Source of the DNA: Pelagimonas varians
GTDB lineage: Bacteria > Pseudomonadota > Alphaproteobacteria > Rhodobacterales > Rhodobacteraceae
Assembly (NCBI RefSeq): GCF_003208435.1
Contig: NZ_QKMF01000017.1
Coordinates: forward strand, 45,550-109,549
DNA: 64,000 nt
Reading direction: 5' to 3'
Shown: piece after piece, positions 1 through 8,146 of the stretch
Numbering within the stretch: position 1 is the stretch's first letter
Layout: the number at the start of each line of letters is the position of its first letter
Notes under the pieces: generated by a model
What the model saw: the letters and a program-made list of their open reading frames with translations, nothing else
Databases searched by the model: none
Told to the model about the DNA's origin: nothing
Made by a program: the position numbers and the translations under genes

Positions 1-1
1 G

Positions 2-184
2 CATGATAATCACCCCTATTCACGCTACACCTGCCCGACCTTGACCACCATTTCGCAAGACTATGGCGCAATCGCGCGGACGAGTGCCGAGGCTTTGATC
101 GGGTTGATCGAGTCGGATTCGCCTAATGAAGCGCGAAACGTGACCTTGTTTGACGGCAATCTGCTGATGCGAGGGTCCGCGTAA
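2..184 (+). CDS. LacI-family transcriptional regulator, C-terminal end (partial)
   Basis: Only the last 60 codons are in the window. The frame reads to a TAA stop at 182-184 and ends in LLMRGSA, and it contains LTTISQDYGAIARTSAEAL. This pattern is typical of the last strand and helix of the periplasmic-binding-protein-like effector domain of LacI/GalR regulators. The next gene is a PfkB sugar kinase in the same direction 146 bp later, so the regulator probably controls a sugar locus lying mostly outside the window. The DNA-binding domain cannot be seen, so the family call rests on this C-terminal pattern alone. Confidence 0.7.
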   Translation, partial: HDNHPYSRYTCPTLTTISQDYGAIARTSAEALIGLIESDSPNEARNVTLFDGNLLMRGSA

Positions 185-330
185 GATTTTGTAAAGGCTG
201 TATTAAAAATCAAACTTTACGCGGGTAAACAATAAATTTGCGTGATTGTGATTTTACTGTTAGCGCAGTGGGGCGATTGGGATGGTCCAACGCCTGGAGT
301 TTTTGCAAACCTGCCTAGAAAGGACCGGCG

Positions 331-1263
331 ATGATACTGTGTTGCGGCGAAGCCTTGATTGATATGATCCCAACGCCAACTTTGAGCGGCCCTGACGGGT
401 TTGTGCCTCATTCCGGCGGCGCTGTGTTTAACACGGCCATCGCGCTTGGGCGGCTTGGCATCCCTTCGGGCATGCTGACGGGGCTGTCTCGGGATATGTT
501 CGGACAGCAGTTGCAGCAGGATTTACAGGCGTCAAATGTAGACACGACCCATGTTGTCTATGCGGATCGCCCGTCGACGCTGGCCTTTGTAAAACTGACC
601 AACGGCCATGCTGAATATACGTTTCTGGACGAAAACTCGGCTGGGCGGATGCTGCAATATGCAGATATGCCCGTGTTGGACGCAGCGGTTTCGGCGCTGT
701 ATTTCGGTGGGATTTCCTTGGCCTGCGAACCCGGCGCTGATGCCTATGCCGAACTGGTTGTCCAACATGGCAGTGACCGCGCGGTGATGATTGACCCCAA
801 CATTCGGCCGGGATTTATTCAGGACCCGGACCGCTATCGCGCCCGTTTGGCGCGGATGCTGGCGGTGTCGGATATTGTCAAAGTCTCGGACGAGGATCTG
901 GATTGGATCTATCCGGGGTCTGCGCCGCTGGCGGACAAGGTTGCACAGCTGCGCGCGGCAGGTCCCAGCATTGTCATCATGACCAAAGGCCGTGACGGGG
1001 CCAGCGGCTGGTTGCCGGACGGCACAGAGGTGCAGGTCGCGGGCAAACTGGTTGAGGTTGTCGATACCGTTGGCGCGGGCGACACATTTAACGCCGGTGT
1101 TTTGGCAAAGCTGTCCGAGCTGGGCCAGCTGTCCAAACCGGCGCTTGGCAGCCTGTCACCCGATGCTTTGTCTCAGGCGTTGGCGCACGGGGCTGCCGTT
1201 GCAGCGGTGACGGTGTCGCGCGCAGGGGCCAATCCACCTTGGCGCAATGAGCTGACGGACTAA
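331..1263 (+). CDS. PfkB-family carbohydrate kinase (fructokinase-like)
   Basis: A cytosolic ATP-dependent sugar kinase of the ribokinase/PfkB family, 310 aa, the usual length. The N-terminus CCGEALIDM and the Gly-rich HSGGAVFNTAIALGRLG segment are the family sugar-binding region. The C-terminal signature DTVGAGDTFNAG carries the catalytic Asp at residue 251. An AGAAAGGA ribosome-binding site at 317-324 supports the ATG at 331. The order (LacI regulator, then kinase) fits phosphorylation of an incoming sugar, most likely fructose or a 2-keto-3-deoxy acid. The exact substrate cannot be read from the sequence. It converges on the Lrp gene, with stop codons 3 bp apart. Confidence 0.85.
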   Translation: MILCCGEALIDMIPTPTLSGPDGFVPHSGGAVFNTAIALGRLGIPSGMLTGLSRDMFGQQLQQDLQASNVDTTHVVYADRPSTLAFVKLTNGHAEYTFLDENSAGRMLQYADMPVLDAAVSALYFGGISLACEPGADAYAELVVQHGSDRAVMIDPNIRPGFIQDPDRYRARLARMLAVSDIVKVSDEDLDWIYPGSAPLADKVAQLRAAGPSIVIMTKGRDGASGWLPDGTEVQVAGKLVEVVDTVGAGDTFNAGVLAKLSELGQLSKPALGSLSPDALSQALAHGAAVAAVTVSRAGANPPWRNELTD

Positions 1264-1266
1264 GCG

Positions 1267-1716
1267 TTACAACACATCGAGGGACGTCTTGACCCGGTCC
1301 ATCACAATCGAGGTGTTGAACCGGCTGATGTTGGATTCGTCAAAGAAGTAGCGTTCGGTGAAGGATTCATATTCCTCGATGTCTTTGACCAACAAGATCA
1401 ACAGAAAATCGGCCTCTCCTGTGGTGTAATAACATTGCTGCACACATTCGGCGTCGCGCATTTTGCGTTTGAAGGCATCCAGATGGGCGCGGCTTTCGCG
1501 TTCAAGGATCACCTCGGCGATGATGGTCATGCCGCGGCCCAGTTTGGTGGGCGACAGCACCGCAATTTCGCGTTCGATCACGCCGGTGTCACGCAGCTTT
1601 TTCAAACGCTTTTGCACAGCGGGCGGCGATAACCCCAGCTGCGCGCTGATGGCGTCGGCAGTCAGGCGGGCGTCGCGCTGCACCAGTTTCAAAATTGCGT
1701 GGTCTTTGTCATCCAT
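1267..1716 (-). CDS. Lrp/AsnC-family transcriptional regulator
   Basis: A 149-aa DNA-binding regulator. The N-terminal winged helix-turn-helix runs from MDDKDHAILKLVQRDARLT to GLSPPAVQKRLKKLRDTGVI. A RAM (ligand-sensing) domain follows, with CVQQCYYTTGEADFLLILLV. The open frame extends upstream to 2064 but that part resembles no Lrp protein, and the family start motif places the start at 1716. The gene is divergent from the PLP ammonia-lyase gene with 131 bp between, the usual arrangement for a local amino-acid-responsive regulator of the adjacent catabolic genes. The ligand is unknown; by position it would be the substrate or product of the cassette at 1848-4952. Confidence 0.9.
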   Translation of the reverse strand: MDDKDHAILKLVQRDARLTADAISAQLGLSPPAVQKRLKKLRDTGVIEREIAVLSPTKLGRGMTIIAEVILERESRAHLDAFKRKMRDAECVQQCYYTTGEADFLLILLVKDIEEYESFTERYFFDESNISRFNTSIVMDRVKTSLDVL

Positions 1717-1847
1717 GAGATGATTTTTGTCGCAAGATTCGCCTTTGGCAACGGATTTCGTAAGGGTTTGCGCATAATTAGACGCCCAATAGCGTGCAGA
1801 GCGGATTAGACTTGTCGAAATGACACCGTTATCGCCAAGGACCACGC

Positions 1848-3041
1848 ATGCATCAGGCTTTTGCAACCGCCCAGATGATCCACGCAAAAGGATCACCCAA
1901 ACCCGCCAAGGCAGCCTTTGATGTGCTGTCGCGCGATGATTTTGCCACGGCACGCACTGAAATCTCGGCTTGGGATGGGTATGCGCCAACGCCTTTGGTG
2001 TCTTTGGCAGGATTGGCGGCTGAAATCGGGGTGGCCCGACTGGATTACAAAGACGAAGGGCCACGATTTGGCTTGGGCAGTTTCAAGGCCTTGGGCGGAT
2101 CCTATGCGGCGCTGCGGGTCTTACAACGCGAGCTGTCGGCGCGGCTGGAACGGCCTGTATCCCTAAGCGATATTCGCAGTGGTGCCCACGCCATGGATTG
2201 CGCGCAAATCACGCTGGTGTCGGCGACGGACGGCAACCATGGTCGATCCCTTGCCTGGGGATGCAAGCGATTTGGCGCGCCGTGCCGGATTTACATCCAC
2301 GCCGAGGTTAGCAAAGGCCGCGAGGCAGCGATGCAAGCGTTGGGGGCCGAGGTGATCCGCATCTCCGGCGACTATGACGCGTCGGTGCATTTGACGAAAC
2401 AAGAGGCCGAGGCCAATGGCTGGTTTGTGGTGTCTGACACCTCTTGGCCGGGATATTCCGAGCCGCCGCGCGATGTGATGGCGGGTTATGGTGTCATGAC
2501 ATCGGAGGTCTGCGAGGCTTTGGACCTGCCCCCAACGCATGTGTTTTTGCAAGGCGGCGTCGGTGGTTTGGCGGCAGCTGTCGCGGCGGGTTTGCGTCAG
2601 CATTACGGGGGCGATGCGCCGCGTGTCGTGATTGTTGAGCCGGACCGCGCCGCCTGTTTGTTGCAAAGCGCCCGCGCCGGGGCCGCGACCAATGTCGAAA
2701 TCGCCGAAGAAACCATTATGGCGGGTCTGTCCTGTGGTGAGCCCTCTGAAATGGCGTGGCAAATTTTGACAGAGGAAGCGGCGGATTTTGTCACCATACC
2801 CGACGAGATTGTCGCCCCGACAGTGCGTTTACTGGCGCGCGGGGAATTTGGCGATCTGGAGGTCGAAGCAGGCGAAAGCGCGGTTGCCGGATTGGCCGCC
2901 GTGATTGCGGCGCGCCAAAACGCTGCAATGGCGGATGCATTGGGTTTGGACGGGCAATCGCGGGTTTTGTTGATTGGGTCTGAAGGTGTCACAGACCCTG
3001 ATATTTTCAAAGCGATCATGGCAGGGGCGGATCATGTCTAA
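1848..3041 (+). CDS. PLP-dependent diaminopropionate ammonia-lyase-like enzyme
   Basis: A 397-aa fold-type II PLP enzyme resembling 2,3-diaminopropionate ammonia-lyase (DpaL/YgeX), which makes pyruvate and ammonia. The motif RFGLGSFKALGGSYA carries the Schiff-base lysine, K80, and GGVGGLAAAVAAGL is the phosphate-binding loop. An AAGGA sequence at 1837-1841 precedes the ATG. The gene ends in an 8-bp overlap with the M24 hydrolase gene, so the two are probably translated together. Threonine dehydratase-like EutB of ectoine operons is a relative to keep in mind, but the RFG-FK-GGSYA region is more like the diaminopropionate enzymes. Substrate identity is inference. Confidence 0.78.
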   Translation: MHQAFATAQMIHAKGSPKPAKAAFDVLSRDDFATARTEISAWDGYAPTPLVSLAGLAAEIGVARLDYKDEGPRFGLGSFKALGGSYAALRVLQRELSARLERPVSLSDIRSGAHAMDCAQITLVSATDGNHGRSLAWGCKRFGAPCRIYIHAEVSKGREAAMQALGAEVIRISGDYDASVHLTKQEAEANGWFVVSDTSWPGYSEPPRDVMAGYGVMTSEVCEALDLPPTHVFLQGGVGGLAAAVAAGLRQHYGGDAPRVVIVEPDRAACLLQSARAGAATNVEIAEETIMAGLSCGEPSEMAWQILTEEAADFVTIPDEIVAPTVRLLARGEFGDLEVEAGESAVAGLAAVIAARQNAAMADALGLDGQSRVLLIGSEGVTDPDIFKAIMAGADHV

Positions 3042-4200
3042 CGCGCCGGTTCGCGGTTTCCAAACCTGCGAATTCGCAGGCCGGTTGGCGGCGGCGCAGG
3101 GGTTGATGCAGGCGCAGGGCTTGGCGGGTATGTTGCTGACGACCGAGGCCGAGTTGCGCTATTTCAGCGGGTTCCAGAGCTTGTTTTGGCAAAGCCCCGC
3201 GCGGCCGTGGTTCTTGTTCTTACCCAGCCAGGGCGCACCGGTTGCGGTAATTCCAGAGATCGGCGCGGCGCTGATGCGCGGCACTTGGGTTGAGGATATT
3301 CGCACTTGGGCTGCACCATGCCCCGAGGATGAGGGCATCAGCCTGCTGACGGATCTGCTGGCCCCTTATGCGCAAAGCGGTGCGCGTGTCGGGATGTTGA
3401 AAGGGCCGGAAACCATATTGCGGATGCCGTTGGGGGATTATGAACGCTTGCTGGCTGGCTTGCCCGACCTTGAGATCGTGGATGCGACCGCGATTGTGCG
3501 GCAGTTGCGCATGGTGAAATCCGAAGCCGAGATCGAAAAGCTGGCGCATATCTGCGCCATCGGATCGCGCAGCTTTGCGAAGATGCCCCAACTGGTGCAC
3601 GAGGGCCTGCCGCTGGACGATTTGTTTCGGGAATTTCGCCGCGAAGCCTTGGCGCAGGGGGCGGATGATGTGCCTTATCTGGTCGGCGGCGCAGCGCAGG
3701 GCGGCTATGTCGATGTGATTTCGCCGCCGTCCAGTCGCGGCTTGCAGGCGGGCGATATTGTCATGCTGGACACCGGAGCAACATGGGACGGCTATTTTTG
3801 CGATTTCGACCGAAACTTTGCCATCGGACGGGCAGAGGATCTGCCGCGCCGCGCCTATGACACGCTTTGGCGCGCCACTGAGGCGGGGTTGCTGGCGGCC
3901 AAACCCGGTGCCCGTTGCTGCGATGTGTTCCATGCAATGCAATCGGTGATTGTTGAAATGGACAGCTCTGGCGGGGAAGTCGGGCGGCTGGGGCATGGAT
4001 TGGGGATGCAGTTGACGGAATGGCCGTCGCATGCTGCATTCGATACCACCGAGATTGTCGAAAACATGGTGCTGACGTTGGAACCGTCGCTGAGCTACGG
4101 GGATGGCCGCATCATGGTGCATGAGGAGAACATCGTGATCCGCGCCACCGGCCCAGAGCTGTTGACCACCCGCGCCGCGCCTGAGTTGCCGGTGTTATGA
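3034..4200 (+). CDS. M24-family metallohydrolase (Xaa-Pro peptidase / ectoine hydrolase-like)
   Basis: A cytosolic 388-aa protein with a creatinase-type N-terminal domain and a pita-bread M24 domain. All five expected metal ligands are visible: D246 (LDTGATWDG), D257 (CDFDR), H321 (GHGLG), E350 (LEPS) and E365 (HEEN). It should therefore be a dinuclear-metal enzyme hydrolysing a peptide, amide or cyclic amidine. An upstream in-frame ATG at 2974 is rejected because it would overlap the ammonia-lyase by 68 bp; the ATG at 3034 gives an 8-bp overlap. Its neighbours suggest it releases an amino acid that the PLP enzyme deaminates. Ectoine hydrolase (EutD/DoeA) is a close relative, but other eut genes are missing. 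Confidence 0.82.
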   Translation: MSNAPVRGFQTCEFAGRLAAAQGLMQAQGLAGMLLTTEAELRYFSGFQSLFWQSPARPWFLFLPSQGAPVAVIPEIGAALMRGTWVEDIRTWAAPCPEDEGISLLTDLLAPYAQSGARVGMLKGPETILRMPLGDYERLLAGLPDLEIVDATAIVRQLRMVKSEAEIEKLAHICAIGSRSFAKMPQLVHEGLPLDDLFREFRREALAQGADDVPYLVGGAAQGGYVDVISPPSSRGLQAGDIVMLDTGATWDGYFCDFDRNFAIGRAEDLPRRAYDTLWRATEAGLLAAKPGARCCDVFHAMQSVIVEMDSSGGEVGRLGHGLGMQLTEWPSHAAFDTTEIVENMVLTLEPSLSYGDGRIMVHEENIVIRATGPELLTTRAAPELPVL

Positions 4201-4952
4201 AGCTGGCGTTTGACACAGACGGCGGTATCGGCACCCGTGCGACGCTGGGCGTGATTGTGCTGGAAACCGATGAAACGCTGGAGCCGGAATTCGCCAAGAT
4301 GATGGCGATTGAAGGCACGGCGCTGTATCACAGCCGCATCCCGATGGTGTCCGAAGTCACCGCGCGGACGCTGGCCCGAATGGAGAGCGATCTGCCCGCA
4401 GCCGCAGGCCTGTTGCCGCCGTCGCTTGGGTTTGACGTGATCGGCTATGGCTGCACCTCGGCCTCGACTGTGATCGGGTCCGCACGCGTGGCCGCCGGAA
4501 TCCAAGCGGTTTTTCCAGACGCGCAAGTGACAGATCCACTGGCTGCAATCATAGCTGCGGGCCGTGCATTGGGGGCGGTTCGGCTGGGGTTTATCACGCC
4601 CTATGTGCCGCAAGTTTCACAGCGGATGCGGGTGAAGCTGGAAGAATCGGGGTTCCAAATCAGCTGCCTCGGGTCATTCGAAGAAGGTGATGACCGCGTT
4701 GTCGCGCGGATCACCGAAACGGCGATTTGCGCTGCCGCGCGGCGGGTTGCGGCTGAAGCACCCTGTGATGCGCTGGTGATTTCTTGCACAAATCTACGTT
4801 GTTTGCAGGTGATCCCCCCGCTTGAGAAAGAGCTGAATTTACCCGTGATTTCAAGCAATCAGGCGCTTGCGTGGCACATGCAGCGCCTTGCCGGTATCCC
4901 CGATGTGCAGCCCCGATTTGGCCGGTTGTTTAGCACCGGATTGCCCGTATAA
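4197..4952 (+). CDS. Asp/Glu racemase / maleate isomerase / EutA-like protein
   Basis: A 251-aa member of the Asp/Glu racemase superfamily, which includes arylmalonate decarboxylase, maleate cis-trans isomerase and EutA. Both active-site cysteines of the two-Cys mechanism are visible: C86 in IGYGCTSASTVIG and C197 in VISCTNLRC. The ATG overlaps the M24 stop codon as ATGA, so the gene is translationally coupled and is the third member of the cassette. A racemase or isomerase acting on the amino acid handled by the other two enzymes is the simplest role. A 13-bp stem-loop follows 20 bp after the stop. Confidence 0.82.
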   Translation: MKLAFDTDGGIGTRATLGVIVLETDETLEPEFAKMMAIEGTALYHSRIPMVSEVTARTLARMESDLPAAAGLLPPSLGFDVIGYGCTSASTVIGSARVAAGIQAVFPDAQVTDPLAAIIAAGRALGAVRLGFITPYVPQVSQRMRVKLEESGFQISCLGSFEEGDDRVVARITETAICAAARRVAAEAPCDALVISCTNLRCLQVIPPLEKELNLPVISSNQALAWHMQRLAGIPDVQPRFGRLFSTGLPV

Positions 4953-4972
4953 CCCAGCCGCCGTTGCCAATT

Positions 4973-5005
4973 TTGAGGCGTATAACTTTGGTTTATGCGC
5001 CTCAA
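4973..5005 (+). terminator. Terminator-like stem-loop after the amino-acid cassette
   Basis: The arms TTGAGGCGTATAA (4973-4985) and TTATGCGCCTCAA (4993-5005) pair over 13 bp with one G-U, around a 7-nt loop. There is no long T-run downstream, so termination may depend on Rho or be incomplete. It sits 20 bp after the stop of the racemase-like gene. Confidence 0.55.
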
Positions 5006-5156
5006 CCTCAGGTTTGAAAGCCGCCAAACCATCCTTTGGCGGATAGCCTGCGCCGCCCTGTTCACGTCATTGCTGAAACATCGGTCATCCTTCGCCCTGT
5101 GCAGCACAGCTGCAAGGCGGGGTGCACGTTTTATGCACTGAAAGTGAGCTTTTGAG

Positions 5157-5306
5157 ATGTTTCGCACAACGTTCTATGCCGTTGTCCTGTCCGGACTTGC
5201 AGTTCTGTCCTTGTCGAGTTTTGCCAAGGCTGATGAGCGGCATGTCACCCAATCGTGCGGCGCACCATCGCAAGCGACCTTCTTTGTCACGCGCGCTCAA
5301 ACATGA
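5157..5306 (+). CDS. Possible small exported protein (49 aa)
   Basis: An ATG at 5157 opens a 49-codon frame ending in TGA at 5304-5306. Residues 1-25 (MFRTTFYAVVLSGLAVLSLS then SFAKA) look like a Sec signal peptide with an Ala-x-Ala-type cleavage site, leaving a short mature peptide with one Cys. There is no strong ribosome-binding site. The TGA is in frame with the open frame that continues into the cytochrome gene (from GTG 5307), so this may be a real small protein or the front of a longer gene broken by a stop. No family was recognised. Confidence 0.35.
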   Translation: MFRTTFYAVVLSGLAVLSLSSFAKADERHVTQSCGAPSQATFFVTRAQT

Positions 5307-5504
5307 GTGGTTGGCCCCTCCTGCTTCAACGGATCCACAGAAGGTCGCGATATGCACATACCCTTTTCCCCCGCCCGCAATCATGCCGAAGAAATCGCCA
5401 ATGTTCGGGCGGGATTTGAGCCCGATGGAACGCAGATAATGCGCCCGATGCTACCTGCGGCATTGGCTTCGGGTTTGGGGTTAACATCGTTGCCGCTGGC
5501 GCAG
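5307..5504 (+). other. Open leader region before the di-haem oxidoreductase
   Basis: This stretch is open in the cytochrome frame from a GTG at 5307 directly after the TGA. It encodes polar sequence with no resemblance to the oxidoreductase family and no signal peptide at its front. In-frame ATGs lie at 5352 and 5439. I see no convincing ribosome-binding site, promoter or hairpin in it. It is probably leader DNA or the decayed remainder of the frame opened at 5157. Confidence 0.4.
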
Positions 5505-6992
5505 ATGGTGCGATACTTTTTGCTGGTTGCTGCGCTGGCCAGTGTTGCGCAGGGCGCGGCGGCCGAGAGTTTTGAACCCGTCGATCAGCGCGCGCTGAAC
5601 ATGATGCTGCGCAAGCAAGGTTCGGCAGCAGTGTTCGCCCACGCCTTTGAAGCCGGTGACGAATTGTCAGAGTTCCAGTTTAATGCCGGACACGGTGTGG
5701 GTGCCCAAATCGGTGAGGGACGCCGGTTTACGCGAATCCCGCGGGCTGACCTGAACGGACCGGGGGAATGGGCGTCGCATTTCCCGAAGCGCGAAGGCGG
5801 GGCCAATGCCACGTCCTGTGTGGCCTGCCACAATGTGCCCATCGCCAATGGTGCGGGGGATATTGCGCAAAACGTCGTGCTTGATCCGGCCCACAAGGGC
5901 GACCCCAAGTTGTATCTGGAACGCAATACGCTGCCGATTGTCGCGCTTGGCCCTGTGCAACGTGCCGCCGAAGAAATGAGCCTTGAGTTGAGCGCGCTGC
6001 GTGAAAAAGCAGTGATGTTGGCCTGCACAACCGGACGGGCCGAGGTGGCTTTGATCACCAAGGGCGTTGATTTTGGCAGCTTGGTTGCAACACGCACCGA
6101 TATTGAACCTTGTAAGGGTGATTTGGACACCTCTGGCGTGACCGGCGTTGATGTGGATTTGGTGGTGCGGGCCTTTGGCTGGAAGGGCAATCACGCGACG
6201 ATCCGCGGCTTTACCCGTGGGGCTTTGCACAATGAATTGGGCTTGCAGGCGGTTGAAACTGTCGGTGCGCAGGATGGTGACTTCGACGGAGTTACCGAAG
6301 AAATCACCGTAGGCGATTTGACGGCATTAACGATGTATATGGCGGCGTTGGAACGCCCGGTAAGCCGGATCGAACTGGCGGATCTGGGGCTGGATAACCT
6401 GACCGACGACGAGCGGGCAAAGATTGAACGCGGTACACAGGCCTTTGCCGAGGTCGGATGCACGAGCTGTCACAGGCCTACAATGACGCTGCAATCCAAG
6501 ATGTTCAGCGAACCGTCACATACCCCGGGTTTCTTTGATGAGACATTTCCGGATGGATCCAACCCCGCGCGGCACAGCTTTCAGGGGGCTTCGGCGGTCA
6601 CATTTGACATGACACGGGATCAACCAAACAATCGCATTCCCCAAGCGGACGGTGGGGTGGCGCTTTTGGGGGCATTGCCGGTGAATGCGGCAGGGGAACC
6701 GGTGTTGGCGTGGTTGTCGGATTTCAAACGGCACGACATGGGACCAGCGTTGGCTGATCCTGATGCACCTTTGGGCATCGGAGCGCAGATGTGGTTGACG
6801 CGGTCCCTTGCGGGTGTCGGATCAACGGGCCCGTGGTTGCATGACGGACGTGCCACGACCTTGAGCGACGCAATTCTGGCCCATGGCGGCGCGGGCCAGA
6901 CCAGCGCCGATGGTTATGCGGCAGCACCGGACGAGGACCAAGAGGCGATCGTAGCCTATTTGGAAAATCTGGTGATTTATAAATACGAATAG
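5505..6992 (+). CDS. Exported di-haem thiol oxidoreductase family protein (DHOR/DUF1111-like)
   Basis: A periplasmic c-type di-haem protein, 495 aa from the ATG at 5505. This start is chosen because MVRYFLLVAALASVAQGAAA is a clear signal peptide. Two haem-binding motifs are visible: CVACH at about residue 105 and CTSCH at about residue 319. The C-terminal segment STGPWLHDGRATTLSDAIL is characteristic of the DUF1111/di-haem oxidoreductase family, relatives of MauG and the CcpA peroxidases. The physiological substrate of this family is mostly unknown. A start at 5439 or at GTG 5307 cannot be excluded, but would bury the signal peptide. The next genes encode a small exported protein and a LuxR regulator. 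Confidence 0.82.
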   Translation: MVRYFLLVAALASVAQGAAAESFEPVDQRALNMMLRKQGSAAVFAHAFEAGDELSEFQFNAGHGVGAQIGEGRRFTRIPRADLNGPGEWASHFPKREGGANATSCVACHNVPIANGAGDIAQNVVLDPAHKGDPKLYLERNTLPIVALGPVQRAAEEMSLELSALREKAVMLACTTGRAEVALITKGVDFGSLVATRTDIEPCKGDLDTSGVTGVDVDLVVRAFGWKGNHATIRGFTRGALHNELGLQAVETVGAQDGDFDGVTEEITVGDLTALTMYMAALERPVSRIELADLGLDNLTDDERAKIERGTQAFAEVGCTSCHRPTMTLQSKMFSEPSHTPGFFDETFPDGSNPARHSFQGASAVTFDMTRDQPNNRIPQADGGVALLGALPVNAAGEPVLAWLSDFKRHDMGPALADPDAPLGIGAQMWLTRSLAGVGSTGPWLHDGRATTLSDAILAHGGAGQTSADGYAAAPDEDQEAIVAYLENLVIYKYE

Positions 6993-7120
6993 TTGCAAAA
7001 GGTGGGGGTGCCTGCCGTGTTTGCACATGGTTTTTGGGTGGATACTCTGGTCCGGATTCCCATATGGTTGGAGCAGCCCATTTATGGTCCGAAAGGCCCG
7101 GGCAGAATATGAGGTTTGTA

Positions 7121-7576
7121 ATGAGGCGTCTCATTCAGTTGGTTTTGGCAGTTGCCTTGGTGATCGGGTTCGCGGGTGCGGCACCCGCCCAAACCGTCAG
7201 TGATGAGTTGACGCAAACCCTGAACGCGCAAGGGTTCGAGGTGGTCTCAGCCCGTTACACGTGGTTGCGCCGTATCGTTGTCACGGCAACCGACGGCGAA
7301 TATAGCCGCGAAATTCTGGTGGCACGCGGGGCTGGCGTTATTCTGGACGACAAGTGGAAACGGCTGGATGTGGCCGCACCGTATGAACGCAAAGGCGGGG
7401 CCCGCTCGCCCGCCCGCGGGCGTCCGTTCAATGGCGGTGGCGGTGATGGGCCGAATGGAGCCCCGCCGAGCGGTGTGCGTCTTGGTTTGGAACTTGGGCT
7501 ACCGGGCCTGAAGCCCGGTCCCGATCCTGGCCCGGGGTCTGACCCGGATGACAATCCTCCGCCCGACAAAAGATGA
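7121..7576 (+). CDS. Small exported protein with Gly/Pro-rich tail
   Basis: A 151-aa secreted or periplasmic protein. MRRLIQLVLAVALVIGFAG followed by AAPAQ is a signal peptide. Residues about 25-90 form a small alpha/beta region (QGFEVVSARYTWLRRIVVTA) resembling a PepSY-type fold. The C-terminus is a low-complexity Gly/Pro/Asp/Arg tail. The ATG at 7121 has GAGG 6 bp upstream; an ATG at 7109 is the alternative. The next gene, a membrane LuxR regulator, starts 45 bp later, so the two may form a pair. No function is assigned. Confidence 0.65.
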   Translation: MRRLIQLVLAVALVIGFAGAAPAQTVSDELTQTLNAQGFEVVSARYTWLRRIVVTATDGEYSREILVARGAGVILDDKWKRLDVAAPYERKGGARSPARGRPFNGGGGDGPNGAPPSGVRLGLELGLPGLKPGPDPGPGSDPDDNPPPDKR

Positions 7577-7621
7577 GGCATCTGTGTACCCAAAGCCTAA
7601 GCCGCTTGTGATGGTGGTGAT

Positions 7622-8119
7622 TTGAAAAAACCCAATCTACTTTTGTGGGGCGTCGTCGCCATTCAGGTGCTCTGTGCCGGAGCATTTGTGCTAAGTTTGG
7701 GGATGTCCGTACTGGGTTTGCAACGCAGCGCCGCCAGTTGGCAAATGCGTGAGGCGTTGGAAATTGCGGCCAGCATCGGGCTGATTTTCGGCGCGATTCT
7801 AGCGATATTTTCGGTGCTGCAGGCGCGTCGCTGCCAAGTCCAAGCGGAACAAGCGCTGAGATCTGCGGCAGGGGCCTTTGCGGTGACTGTCGATGAGAAA
7901 TTTGCCATGTGGGCCCTGACCAAAGCCGAAAGCGATGTGGCTTGGCTGGTGATCAAGGGGTTTTCAACCCGCGAAACCGCCGAATTGCGCGGCACTTCCG
8001 AAGGCACGATCAAGTCTCAGTGTAATGCGATTTACCGCAAAGTGGGTGTCAAAGGGCGGGCACAATTGCTGTCGGTTCTTGTCGAAGATCTGCTATTGGA
8101 CAAGCCAGAGCCGGTCTGA
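7622..8119 (+). CDS. Membrane-anchored LuxR-type HTH regulator
   Basis: A 165-aa protein. Two hydrophobic segments (about residues 7-30 and 46-68) anchor it in the inner membrane. A charged helix follows, then a LuxR/GerE helix-turn-helix at about residues 100-158, with ESDVAWLVIKGFSTRETAEL and EGTIKSQCNAIYRKVGV. There is no receiver or autoinducer domain, so any signal must act through the membrane part or a partner. The start is a TTG at 7622; no in-frame ATG or GTG lies nearby upstream. The exported protein gene just upstream is the obvious candidate partner. Confidence 0.75.
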   Translation: MKKPNLLLWGVVAIQVLCAGAFVLSLGMSVLGLQRSAASWQMREALEIAASIGLIFGAILAIFSVLQARRCQVQAEQALRSAAGAFAVTVDEKFAMWALTKAESDVAWLVIKGFSTRETAELRGTSEGTIKSQCNAIYRKVGVKGRAQLLSVLVEDLLLDKPEPV

Positions 8120-8139
8120 GCGGGCGACCGCCCAGACCG
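8112..8139. terminator. Stem-loop in the gap between luxR-type gene and coxG
   Basis: CGGTCTG (8112-8118) pairs with CAGACCG (8133-8139), and inside it GCGG pairs with CCGC around a GCGA tetraloop, with one A-C mismatch. The hairpin spans the stop codon of the plus-strand gene and lies between converging genes, so it probably ends transcription from either side. There is no T-run. Confidence 0.45.
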
Positions 8140-8146
8140 CTATGCA

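Noticed and set aside
1717..2064. N-terminal extension of the Lrp regulator
   Set aside because: Open frame, but no resemblance to the family, and it overlaps the divergent gene; the family start motif begins at 1716.
1848..4952. Annotating the cassette as ectoine degradation eutBDA
   Set aside because: The cyclodeaminase, deacetylase and ectoine transporter genes are missing and the lyase matches diaminopropionate enzymes better.
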